Source of the DNA: Epiperipatus broadwayi
Taxonomy: Eukaryota > Onychophora > Udeonychophora > Euonychophora > Peripatidae
Reading direction: 5' to 3'
Assembly: GCA_028023455.1 (NCBI GenBank)
Contig: JAQFVV010000143.1
Span: 598,001-662,000 of the forward strand
Length of the DNA stretch: 64,000 nt
Shown piece after piece: positions 11,720 to 23,049 of this stretch; positions within the stretch are counted from its first letter, which is position 1; every line of letters starts with the position of its first letter. Below the pieces are notes generated by a model. It saw only the letters and a list, made by a program, of their open reading frames with translations, was not told the DNA's origin and made no database searches. The position numbers and the translations under genes are program-made.

Positions 11720-12690
11720 TATGCTATACTAACTTTCCAGCATAAACAATTATTTTGCACATATATTTTGTAATATTGTAGACAATATCCGACTCTGGCC
11801 ATGTCAAATATTACAAGCTTATAAAAATAAAGTTAGAATGGGGAAATAATATTTAATTTTCTCATGTTTTTTTATAGTAATAACAATTGGTTTAATTAAA
11901 TATTTTTTATTTATTAAATGGTATAATTCTAAACATTTTTTTTAAAATACTAATGTGGATATTTACAATTTGTTAAAAAAAAAAAGTAGTAAAATTATTT
12001 TTTTCTCCATTAATTTAATATTTAATTTTTTAAAAAAGATAATAAGAGAGATAAATTAAATAATAGTTTTTTTAAAAAAAGGAAGATTTTAACGGTTTTG
12101 GTTAAGAAATTTTGTTTAATTAATTAAAGTTTCTTTTCTCTTTATTTCTTAAACAAAAAGTAGAATTGTTCTAATCAAATAGTAATTAAAAAATTATCTT
12201 GTTTTTGGCATAAGAGAAAAACAACTACAGTGGAGTTTTTTAATTAAAAAAGAGGGAAATAACTAAACTTTCTGTGTAAAACTAGACTCAATAGGTCAAG
12301 GTTTAATGTAAGCATGTTTGAGAGGATATGTGATTGGATGGATACAGGATTGTTCCAAAAAATAATATGGAGTCAGTTAAGCAGTAGTTATTCTTGATTC
12401 CACTGTTCAAAAAAGCAGTAGCAGCAGTTCAACTAGAAAGAGCACAATGAGAAGTAGTTTTGTAGTATGAAGTAAGACTTATCTCATTACAAATAAAAAA
12501 AATGTTTTCTAAAATGAATTTAAAGAAAACCATGTGATAAATTTTAGCTAGAAGTTGAGCATCATTAAACTTCATCATGTAACCTGTTCACTAAAGAAAA
12601 TGTAGGAAAATAGCCCTGAAGTAATCTGCAATAAGCCTTGTTTCCATCCAAGAGCATGACTGCATTTTTCTGTATGCTTGCTTGACTAGG
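11720..12690. other. AT-rich intron DNA with T-run/A-run palindromes
   Basis: No gene. Runs of T directly followed by A (for example near 11945-11985 and 12068-12080) form short palindromes. Similar blocks recur elsewhere in the window (13067, 19060, 41362, 52371). Confidence 0.4.
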
Positions 12691-12699
12691 GAAATAATA

Positions 12700-12915
12700 G
12701 ATGAAAAAATGGATAAATTCATGTGTTTTAGCCTGGTCTGAAAATTAGTAAATTCATTGAGTATATTAGCTTGACCTGAAAATTATTAGATTGGAAAAAA
12801 TAAATTCATTGTGTGTGTTAATCCAACCTGCAAGTTGTTGCATTGAAAAAATGGATTAATTCAGTTTGTGTGAAACCTGAAAATATTCTGAAGTAAAAAT
12901 TGATAAATTTAACTG
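12700..12915. repeat. Diverged tandem repeat, ~65 bp period
   Basis: About three degenerate units carry 'GATAAATTCATGTG', a 'CCTG.AAAATTA' block and 'TAAATTCATTG'. Units are spaced roughly 60-70 bp apart with many differences. Non-coding. Confidence 0.5.
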
Positions 12916-12919
12916 TACA

Positions 12920-14230
12920 TTCCCCTGGAAATATATATTAATGGAGCTTGCAAGAAGAAAAACCAACAGAAAAACTGAAAAATACAATTACAAAGGACTC
13001 AAAAGAAATAAATCCATGGTAAAAATATATTTTAATTGTATACATTATATTTACACATATAAATTTTTTTTAAAAAAAAATAAGTAATAATTAATGGTAA
13101 TGAATAATTTTCTTAGTACTTTTTTAATTGAAATATTTTTTCTTTATTTTATTTTTTCTCCGAAATGCAATTGTATAGAATCTTTTCATTTTTATAAGAA
13201 AAGAGAAAGCATGTTTAAGCTAATTTAAATTTTTTTTATTTTGAAATGTTGTATTGTAATTTTAATCATTGAAGAGGGAAACTTTTTTTTTAAAGTTAAT
13301 GTTGATTAATGGAATTAGTAAGAGCCAACAACAGATTAATATTATTTACTATATGAAATTATATTTTGTTGATAAAAATGTATTTAAGTTGAAATTATAT
13401 TATTATGTCATTTGTCAATTTTCTTAATTATTAGTTAAGTTATTAAATAATTGTCAAAAAAGTTTTAATATCTTTATTCTTCTATCTATCTGTTCCATAA
13501 ATTGGCTGTGTGCAACTGGATTTCATAATAGCAATGTGTTTTAGGGATTTCTAAATTACCCCAGTAAAACTATTCAAATTAAAGTGGATTAAGTTTATAC
13601 TTTTTCTTGTGCATAGCAACAGCCCTAGCTAAGATCTTGTAATCTTGAGTTATCTCTAGAGCAATAATAATTCATTTGTTTATATGTGGGGGGGGGGGGG
13701 GGTATGCTTGTGTTTAGACATCCAGATAGTTCTCTGGATGGCACAAAGGTATCACCTTTAAAATCCATTCACTGCATTTTTTTTGGAAAACATTTGGTTT
13801 ATAGTTTGCCTGTACACTCATGATACCATGTAGCCTGAGCATTGATGATGATCTGTATATATTAGGATCCCAGAATTATTTTTTTATGATAGATACTTAA
13901 GCACTTGGGTATGTGCATCCAGATGTTTGGTATATTTTGCCTTAAGTTTGGTAGTAGCTAGATAATTAACCTTTTTGTAATGCCATCTTTTAGATTCAGT
14001 CACAAGGTATGATTTTTGATGAGTAAATTATTCTTGTGTAATGTTAGTTATGCCGCTTATAAGTATAGTTGTTATAACTACTTACATTGTTTTATGCTGA
14101 TTCTCATGCTTCTTTTATATTTTCTTTTATATTTATTGATGTATCATGCTCCTGATCTTTTTATTCATTTTATATTTGTGATAAATGGGAATGATCATGT
14201 CAAATCCCATCACCCCTCATTCTGTACCAT
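12920..14230. other. AT-rich intron DNA with a 15-base G run
   Basis: No gene. A homopolymer of 15 G lies at 13688-13702, which is striking in such AT-rich DNA. The small ORF at 14016-14249 is hydrophobic but shows no family similarity and lies in low-complexity sequence. Confidence 0.4.
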
Positions 14231-14231
14231 T

Positions 14232-16335
14232 GCAATATATATATATTAACAGTCAATGAATGGGCCTTAAATGTATCTGCACTACACGGGCGCCATCTAG
14301 GCGTTTGAACCTAGAAAAATTTATATAGTAGGCAGATATGCAAGTTAAGATTCAAAAAAAAACTTTTTTATATATTATTCTGACCGTTTGCCCAAGGTCA
14401 TTAGCTCATAGAGTAGCAGAGATTTTAAACATTAAGTTTCAATAGATTTCTATTCTCAAAATATATATTAAATATTTAGAACAATAAAATAGAAGAAGCC
14501 ACTGCCAGTAATTAACACACAAATAGATTTTATTAACGCACATTTAAAATTGAGGAATAAATTTATTTTAACATTAATAATTTTTTTTCATTTTAAATTC
14601 AAATTACTATTTAAATAGACCGCACAGATGGATATTTAAATTATATGTTACTTTAGCATGTCGAGTATAGATAGTCTACATAGATTTTTTTTCCACTTAA
14701 AAACTTATCAAAACATTCATTCAATCTCAGACTAGAAGTTCGTAGCCAACCCAATGCCTGCTTCCAGATATATAGTCGCAATCAATGTAATATGAAGATG
14801 CTAGCATAAAACCATGCTGGCAGGAATGTGCATCTGATAGCGTGATATTATTTGAAGGAAATGATCCATGTCCAGAACAGGAAAGTACATCTGTCTGACT
14901 AAGGAATCATATATGGTTATTTTTAAAGAGTGCTACATATGGGGAAGAGCAGTCTTTCTGCCGTCTTATAACTCCCTGTCCATAGAGCTAGAAGGGGTCA
15001 ATGGCGCAGGAAATACATCTGCGATCATTTCAACGATATGACTGCCTCTTTGGGGTCATGCATTCAGTTGGGCATGTTGCCCTGTATGCTAAACACGCTT
15101 CATATTACATTAATATAAACACCCATATATCCCTCCACAATCATTGCCCTAACTACGAAACAAATAGCCTAAAATTAAAATCCCTTAAATTAAACATAAA
15201 CGAATTTAAACATAGTTATTAATCTTTATCCATGCAGCTATCTACACCCAACTTTAATTTAATACATTTTATTTAGCAGATAGAAATAAATAACCTAGTT
15301 AAATACAAACATAAATAATTAAATTAAAAAAAAATGGAAATAATTGAAATAGCAAACGTATATAAAAACAAATATTTATAATTGATTTAGAGTTCTATTC
15401 TTGGTCAGATAAGAGTACATTCATTTATATTACTTTTCTTTTCTTTGGATTGATTACTTATTGACGTTATACGATAATTATTTAAAAGAAAGTTCAATTG
15501 GTAAAAGTTTATACTTTACGGATTCTGCAGATTTTGAGGTCCATCTTTGTGATCACTTATGTAGATTGTTTGTTCTTCCTTTTTAAAAACGAAGCCGCTA
15601 CTTGCCATTCCTTTTTGGTCCCTAACAGTCATAGGGAGGTCTCAGCTGGTTGCCCGAAAATTAAATTTATTGCAGACTTCCACATCATGAAAATCTGCAA
15701 TATAGGTAGTTATAACGACATCTTCATAGTCAGCTCTCAGATCCTTATTATCATAATAATTTGGCTTTTATATTTTTATTAGTCTCTTATCATCCAATCT
15801 TTGGATTCAATCGGCAAGATGTCACTAATCCTCTGGTGTTTCAATTACGGTCCGTGCTGACATTTCTGGTGTTTGCATTGATCATTTAATTTCTTTGTAC
15901 TCTCTTATCTGACCCTTTAATTTATTTTAAATGCCTCAAATGCCAGTTTGCTTTTGAACAATCATTTCATTAATAAGACAATCATTTCCATTTTGTAAGA
16001 TTATAGAAATCAACATTATTTCTATTTTCAAAAATATCAAATCTTTATATCTTTACTTTTTTAAAAAAATTACTTTCAAATATTTTTATTTTTTAAAAGT
16101 TTTTAAAGTTGTCCATCATGCGATCTATATATATATATATATACATTAAACAGTTTTTAAATTTCAGTTTTTAAGTTAAGTTTTTTTCTTTTTATAAATC
16201 AATTTTTATTTATGATCTTTTATTTTAATTTTAAAATAATGTGACGGGATATTATATTTCGTTACAATATATATAATAATTAATAAAACAAGTCACAAAT
16301 TGTGCAACTTGCTTTTAAGCTTGTGCTAAAATGTT
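14232..16335. other. Unidentified CpG-containing segment between (TA)n tracts
   Basis: It runs from a (TA)n tract at about 14236-14248 to the palindromic element at 16336, and includes (TA)n tracts near 16125-16142 and 16266-16276. CpG is more frequent than in the flanks (14280-14330, 14990-15110, 15590-15730). Small ORFs (15001-15222 and 15498-15782) have no recognisable similarity. The junction 'GTTACA' + (AT)n at 16261 resembles element edges elsewhere in the window. An old or non-autonomous mobile element is likely but cannot be classed. Confidence 0.3.
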
Positions 16336-16793
16336 CACTAGATGGAGCTTACCACTAGTTCCAAACAAGCTTTAATTATAAGGGCCAACAGAGAAAGAAT
16401 TTAAAATCTCTATCGTAAAAATCCTCATCTCCAGATCAATTGGTTTCGAGCTTAATGCCCCACCTCAGTGAAGAATTAGGATTTCAGAAACTAGATCTAA
16501 AACTCCCACTCAGTATGGAGCTTACCACTAGTTCCAAACCAGCTTTAATTAGAAGTGCCAACAGAGAAAGAATTTTAAATCTCTATCGTAAAAATCCTCA
16601 TCTCTCAGAGTGGGAGTTTTAGATCTAGTTTCTCTTTCTGAAATCCTAACTCTTCACTGAGGTGGGCCATTAAGCTCGAAATCGATTGGTCTGGAGATGA
16701 GGATTTTTACGATAGAGATTTTAAATTCTTTCTCTGTTGGCACTTATAATTAAAGCTTGTTTGGAGCTAATGGTAAGCTCCATCTAGTGAATA
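16336..16793. mobile_element. Palindromic foldback element with an extra internal direct copy
   Basis: The left arm (16336-16510) is the near-perfect reverse complement of the right arm (16612-16793), about 175 bp each. Between them, 16511-16611 repeats the outer part of the left arm in direct orientation ('GGAGCTTACCACTAGTTCC' occurs at both places). The right end abuts a (TA)n tract followed by TGTAAT. The 60-codon ORF here simply reads through the arm and was not called. Confidence 0.75.
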
Positions 16794-16804
16794 TATATAT
16801 ATAT

Positions 16805-18968
16805 TGTAATGGATGAAAGATCTTTGAGATTCGCATATACTGACCGTGAGGGCGCCACTAGTCCGAAAATCAGAACTAGACATTTATTTTAAGGGTGGAC
16901 AGGATATGCGAACCAAAATGTGCTGGACTAAACTCAGGGAGAAACAAGATATCTTAAATATTATTTAGACAGTTGAGAAATCAAAGCACAAAGACAAACA
17001 TCAGCCAAATTAAGTTTAAACAAATTTTAAACTTTTATTTAAGAGCAAAATAACTTGTAAGAAAAAGTTTACATGAAAATCAATAGGGTTATCTCAGGCG
17101 TGTACTAGAAAGACTAAACACATTGCTCTGGCAGACTTACTGACTCTCTAATAACGAATTCTACAGGGAGGAAGCAATTTCATTCAGTAGAAGATTCACC
17201 AAAACATTGGTTTTCACTTTCAGATACTTAAACAATACATTCCCAAAACAAATCAACGAAACCAGCACCGGCCAGCTTTCCAAGGTCCGCAAAATGTGTC
17301 AGCCCACGAATGTCATCTGTCAGTAGAAGCTGCACCTATTATTATGTTTAAAATAAAGGTGATTGATTTGCCTCAAGAACAACTGCAAAATATGATTGAA
17401 AATGAAAAGAAAACAAACAATTAAGACTGGCAAATCCCCAACCAAACGATTGGCGAAAACTAATCTAAGAATTAAAGGTCTCAATAGGAGACAAGTAAAT
17501 CATTAGAAAATCAGTTACATCTGCCCCAGCATTTAAAGAAAATGAATTACCAATAATTATAATTAAAAAATAAATTTATGACACAAGTTGTGAGTATACG
17601 CTCTGATAAATTTTCAGCTATACAAGTAAATACAAAATAAATCTATTGGAGAGTGCACATGAGTACGAAAATAAGAAAGCTATAAATACTTTAGCAGTGA
17701 AAGTCTCTCTCACCTGTAATTTACAAAAGGGATAAATATTGTCTTCCTGCTGTCAGCTTAAAAAAAATTAGAAAGCAAAAACAATTATGGTTTCCACTTT
17801 CAGAGATATAAGAAACGAAGCCTATGAAAATAAAGTCACCAGCCAAAAGATTTGGTGGTTTGCAAAAGCGCAAACATGGTATTTAAAATTAATTCAGGCT
17901 ACTAAAATAATTGCAGGTAAGCATTCAAAATATACATGATTGCCAAAGCATTTAGTAAAAGTTAGGCATAAAAATAGAAAATCTCACATGTCACTCTCCA
18001 ATAAACAACAACTGAAACAAACCTGGAATCTTAAAACTAAGATTCCAAGACACATGGCAAAATACAATAAAAGAGAATAAATGTAGCTAATCAATATGAA
18101 GTTAAATATTAATTTATGAATACAGATTTATAGTTAGATTGAGTGGAGATTTAATGAAAAGAATTTTACCCTGGAAAGAATAAAAGAAAATTTCATCTTA
18201 CGGTAAAGCACAGTTCGCGTAGAGTGCACACATTTATCTTTAGTCCATTTTCAGGTCCTTTGACAGTGGCAAGATAGAGGCAGTGTTTATTTTAGAGGCT
18301 CATGACATGACTGAAGGAGAGCTGGTAGGCATGGGTCCGTCCTTTGTTTAAATTCGCAAGACATTCTGATGATGGCAAAACTCATAGCGGTAGATTTTGA
18401 CATCTTGCCCAGTAATGAAGTTTGTCAATAATTGTTTAAGTTTTTAGCAGGAATTAAATGTCCAAACTGCTACCCAAAATGGTATAACTCTCAGCAGGCG
18501 ATAATCCAAGTGTCTCCTCGAATACTGAATCTCCTAAAAATTGGTAGGCTCTCCTTTTTCTCGCTACATTTCCCGCGAAAAACTTTCATTAGTCTCTAAT
18601 TCTATATCTCAGGCAGGGCAAATATTAATTTCCCACTCAATCCAATTTAAGAATTCCAACCAGGGATTATTGAAACAAAAATGACAATACAATTAAATCT
18701 CCGCTTTTTAGAATTAACTTTAAAAATGATTAAAATAAAAGCATCAGGAATATATAATTAGCAAGCTTGCCTGTTTTTAATCAAATTGATTAAAACAGGC
18801 AGTGAAAGTAAACTATTTTAAAATAAATCAATTCTATAAACAAAAATTAAAATACCCTATTTAAATATAACCGAGTATATGTTTTAATACACGTACGTTT
18901 TCTTTTTTTTTATTAAATAATAATAAAACCATTGAATCAGAAATCAATCCGGTTCAATATATATATAT
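16805..18968. other. Unidentified CpG-containing segment bounded by (TA)n-TGTAA junctions
   Basis: It starts at TGTAAT after a (TA)n tract (16791-16804) and ends at the next (TA)n-TGTAAC junction (18957-18974). It is CpG-richer in places (16830-16880, 18200-18370) and has no ORF of 60 codons or more. Both edges have the same layout, which suggests insertion of an element into TA microsatellites. No family was recognised. Confidence 0.3.
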
Positions 18969-20335
18969 TGTAACGTTTAATTATATACGTTGCAAATATA
19001 TTGGCATTTGGTAAAAGCTAAAAAAATAAAAGTAAATTTAGATTTTTTTTGGACTAATTTTTTTTTTAAAAAAATAACGTACAATGAAAGTTAAATTATT
19101 CTTTCGTTTTTTTTTTATGTAAGTAGAAATAAAAGTAGAATTGGAGAGAACAAAAGAATTCCAAAAGTAAAATAAAAAAGATAAGAGAAAGTAAAAATAT
19201 TTTGGCTAATTAAAGATGGCCGAAAAACTTGATAAGAAAAGAGAACTTTATAACGTAAATTTTATAAAGAATCTACAAGATTATGAACCAAAAAACGCCA
19301 TGATAATAGCATGCGCAGAAGTCTGAAAACTGGACCTCGGGTATAAAAAGGAGGGATTCGGTTGGAAGAACGTCTTGGTTTAGCTGATATTCTTTTGGTT
19401 GGTTTTGGATTAAAGAATCCAGACCACTCTACGATGAAAAAGTTATTCATATGAGAGTAGACCGGAGGTTTAGCAGACATCATTACCGATGGACACCAGA
19501 GAAGCTTACGCGACTAGCCTATGGAACCAGCACCAAGATCAACTAATAATCCAAGGCCGTGAGCTCAATTCAACCCCGAAAAACTATGCATAGTTATCTA
19601 CTACTGAATTCACAAAACTTACCGGTAAGTAATGCTTCATTACTCCTGATTGTGACCAAATTAAACATTTTCAAACAATTTCTAAAAGTATGTTTAAACA
19701 ATCCCGATAGAGACATTAAATTTCTTGTGCAAGAGACATTCATTATTTAGTAACTTTCTAGAAGAAATTTGGAAGTGAGCTGTAATTGTAAAATTGTTTT
19801 TTATTAATTGATTCACGTCTGAATTGTGTTCTCTCCAATTTATTTGATAAATAATTGCCTTTCAAATTTTATTTTTTTAATCTATTAGACTAAAAAATAT
19901 TTCTAATACCAATTTTCATTTGTGCGTTATTAATAATAATTATTTTTTATTATTAGTCTAATGAGATTTAAAACGTAATTTACCTTTGCCAATATGTTTC
20001 AGTAAGCCCAGGAATAATAATCTTAAAAAAATAATTCTCGTTACGGTATGATGTAATACCGATTAGTTTAAAAATATATTTTCTTTTTAATTTTCGAGAT
20101 GCTATGTAACAGTTCAGTGGGTTCTTGCAGAACTCTGGCGCCTTTCAAATAAATTAAAAGCTGATGTCGTCGATAGCATAATTCTCAACAATTACAAGGC
20201 CGAGTTGATCAGGAAATATAGCTATGTTTTTAATAGAAATCGAAGTACAACTTTCTTCTTTTTGACATAGCTTGATCAACTCGCGCGCAATTTATATTAG
20301 CATGTAGAGGCCTAGCAAAACGGAAAATGTTATAA
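18969..20335. other. Unidentified segment with a TATA-like promoter and splice donor
   Basis: It begins TGTAACG directly after (TA)n. It holds TATAAAAA at 19342-19349 followed by a GC-richer block (19320-19560) and a consensus donor GTAAGT at 19625-19630. This looks like a promoter plus a first exon, or the U3-R part of an LTR (TG at the edge). No primer-binding site, gag/pol remnant or second LTR copy was found. The ORFs at 19262-19483 (-) and 19559-19750 (+) have no known similarity. Confidence 0.3.
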
Positions 20336-20344
20336 TATATATAT

Positions 20345-20680
20345 TGCAAGGAAATCAAGTCATACATCACATGATTTAATTTAATAAGCTTTTACTACAA
20401 ATGTTATATAATGCAAGTGCTAATAGTTCTTAAGAAGCTTTTTCAAATATCCCTATCCTCAGACCAGTTCCTAGCTCTGGTTTTCATCAGTGAGGCACTA
20501 GGATATTCAGGCATTAGATTTAAAAATACCAAGTCAAGCCTCAGCACTTATCTAATAGTTAACTATTAAGTAGAAAATCTGAAATTTTCAGACATCCATA
20601 TTTCTTCAAATCCAGCTGTCTAACTTAAATAGTTATATGGGACTAAACTAAGTTTGGATACACCATATATTAATATATAT
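20345..20680 (+). repeat. SINE family B, copy 1
   Basis: About 330 bp between two (TA)n tracts. Blocks shared with the copies at 22415 and 22725 are 'AAATCAAGTCATA', 'AGCTTTTTCAAATATCCC', 'CAGACCAGTTCCTAGCTC', 'TCATCAGTGAGGCACTAGG', 'ATCTAATAGTTAACTATTAA' and 'GGATACACCATATATTAAT'. The 'CAGACCAGTT...CATCAGTGAGG' core is also present in family A. Confidence 0.8.
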
Positions 20681-20699
20681 ATATATATATTGTGACATT

Positions 20700-21110
20700 T
20701 AAGTCACATGTTGTGCCGATAGTTAGATAATACATCCATGTATAGAATTGCATAGCAGAAAACTTTTCTAATTATCTTTTCATAATGATTAAAAAATTTA
20801 ATTTATAATTTTATATGCAGCAAAAAAAATCATATAAAACAGCTAATATAAATATATATTAATCATACATAAAAAATCTTTTTCAGCACATGGTTTTGTG
20901 TTTTTTTCAAATGTTAATAATCTATTATAACATTAACCAATTATTACATGTTCAACACTAACTAGTGTTCTATAATAAAAGTAAAACAACAATAACAGAA
21001 ATAAAACATTAATAAATGGTAAGCATGCTCTTGATGAATTTTTAATTTTCTTAAATTATTTTCACAACAACATCAAATTTATAATAGAAGTAGAAAATAA
21101 TAACCAACTT
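20700..21110. other. AT-rich non-coding stretch
   Basis: No gene or repeat match was recognised between the family B SINE and the Penelope-like relic. Confidence 0.4.
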
Positions 21111-21119
21111 CCATTCTTA

Positions 21120-21890
21120 CATGTTTTAAATGAAAGAAAGAAGGATAGTTCTTTATCCCAAGAAAACACACACTGAGAAATATCTAAATTTTTCTTCTCA
21201 TCACTATCCATCATAACTATTTTCAATGACAGAAACATTGTTAGACAGAACCAAAAGACTTTCTGATGGCACTCATTTTCACCAAAATATCTATGCTGCT
21301 ACAAAAATGCTTTTTCATAATTCTTTTGTCACAGGATTATTAATAGGGTAATAGGGGTTTTTTATATAATAAGATTTTTATACTTCAAAAATTAAGATTG
21401 TTCTACCATATATAAAGGGAGTTAACTAATAAACTTGGTAATGTTTTAAAGAAAAATAATACCCATACAATTTATACTACTTTTAAAAAAAATAATGAAG
21501 TATTTCCACACCCTAAAGATAAAATTCCTTTGGAGTCTCATGGTATATATGAAATTCCATGTGGAATTTGTTTACATTCATATGTTAGACAGACCAATAG
21601 AATAAACAAGAAAGAAAAAACACACTTGCAGTTAGAGAAAAATCTAATTTTTCAGTCATTTATTCACACATTAAATTAACCAACCATAACATCAATTTTA
21701 ATAAAATATATTCTGGCAAAAATTGAACAATATGATCAGAGACTGTTAAGGGAAGCTATAGAAATTTTTAAAAGACCTAAGAGTATAAATGAAAAATGTG
21801 AATTAAAGAAAATTAACAATATTTGGAAAAAGGTATTGGAGGATAAAATATTTTTTTAAACTTTTCAACTAATAGAATTTGAGAATGAGA
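21120..21890 (+). mobile_element. Penelope-like element relic (end of RT domain plus GIY-YIG endonuclease)
   Basis: Fragmented frames recall the C-terminal part of a Penelope-like polyprotein. About 21330-21520 resembles the region linking reverse transcriptase and endonuclease. 21538-21600 reads 'YEIPCGICLHSYVRQTNR', the degraded GIY-YIG core (family pattern Y.IPC..C...Y.GQT.R). This is followed by 'LLREAIEIFKRP' and 'INNIWKKVLED', the usual end of the endonuclease domain. Several frameshifts and stops make it inactive. The key 'YIGQT' has become YVRQT. No inverted partner copy was seen next to it. Confidence 0.7.
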
Positions 21891-21899
21891 AGAAAATAA

Positions 21900-22410
21900 C
21901 AAAGGAAAAAAATGATTTTAAATCTCACCTCACACATTCTTATGATTTGAGAAAAAAAGAAGCTCCGATAAAAGTACTTGTTATTGTACTGAAACATCAG
22001 CTATTTACCTATTATATTTTTGTTACATGGAAGCTCCTGGAAATAATACTATGAATTAATTTATCCATGAGAAATATTAGAATTAACATATATATATACA
22101 CATAATTTTCAATCATTGTCAAGTCATTGTTGATGATCGTTTCATGTTCAATTCAGTTTTTCAATCCATAGCTTCTTTTCTTCATAGCATTCCAAAAACT
22201 TTCTAATCCGTCTGTCTCACACATGATTCTAGGTCTTTTACAATTTTTTGGAATTCAATTTAAGACATCAGCTGTTGATCTATTTTTATCTCTTTTAACT
22301 TCATTTCCAGCCCATCTCCATTTCAGTTCTTTTTATATCTTTGTTCTCTCACTCATAAATTCCATTTTCAATCCATCCTTATTGTTCTTAATATATATCT
22401 TTATTATGTT
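21900..22410. other. AT-rich non-coding stretch
   Basis: No gene. The ORF at 22223-22429 is a hydrophobic low-complexity frame with no recognised similarity. Confidence 0.4.
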
Positions 22411-22414
22411 ATAT

Positions 22415-22685
22415 AGAGCTCACAAATAAGCTCTTAACAAGCTTTGCAGAATATCCCCAACCCCAGACCAGTTTCTGCTACTGGCTTCCTCAGTAAGATA
22501 TTAGGATATTCAAGCATTAGATTAAAAATACCAGGACAAGCCCAGCACTTTATCTAATGGATAACTATTAATTAGAAAATCTGAAATATTCAGACATTCA
22601 TATGTCTTCCAATCCAGCTATCTAACTTTAATAACCATATGGGATTGAACCACGCTCAGATACACCATATATTAATAGCTTTAGA
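22415..22685 (+). repeat. SINE family B, copy 2
   Basis: It shares 'AAGCTCTTAACAAGCTTT', 'CCCAGACCAGTTTCTG', 'GATATTCAAGCATTAGATT', 'ATCTAATGGATAACTATTAA' and 'GATACACCATATATTAAT' with copy 1. It is 5' truncated compared with copy 1. Confidence 0.8.
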
Positions 22686-22724
22686 AATATAAAATTGCCA
22701 ATACTTTAAGAATAAAAACTATAA

Positions 22725-23030
22725 TTGCAAAGAAATCAAGTCATATCTCACATGATCTAATTTATTAAGCATGTGTTGGATTTGAAGACATCTGAAATTT
22801 TTGGATTTTCTTCTTAATAGTTAACCATTAGATAAAGTGCTGAGCTTGACCTGGTATTTAAATCTAATGCTTGAATATCCTTGTGCCTCACTGAGGAAAG
22901 CCAGAAGTTAGAAATCGGTCTGAGGATAGGGATATTCTGAAAAGCTTATTAAGAGCTATTGGCATGATCATTAGGTAACATTTGTAATACAAGCTTAATA
23001 AATTATGTCCTGACTTGATTTCTTTGCGCA
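22725..23030 (-). repeat. SINE family B, copy 3, inverted relative to copy 2
   Basis: The reverse complement of the family B unit: 'AGTTAACCATTAGATAAAG', 'GCTTGAATATCCTTGTGCC', 'TCACTGAGGAAAGCCAG', 'TCGGTCTGAGGATAGGGATA' and 'TGACTTGATTTCTTTGCGCA'. It ends at a (TA)n tract (23031-23042). With copy 2 it forms a ~300 bp inverted pair. Confidence 0.8.
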
Positions 23031-23049
23031 TATATATATATTATAACCT

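Noticed and set aside
15498-15782. 94-codon ORF, the longest in its region.
   Set aside because: Hydrophobic and AT-driven at the end, no recognisable domain, and located in a likely element of unknown class.
16440-16622. 60-codon ORF starting MVSSLMPHLSEELG.
   Set aside because: It spans one arm of a palindromic element; codons mirror the repeat and not a gene.
20136-20142. TGGCGCC as a possible retroviral-type primer-binding site after an LTR.
   Set aside because: It is not preceded by a CA-ending LTR, matches only seven bases, and no gag/pol remnant follows.
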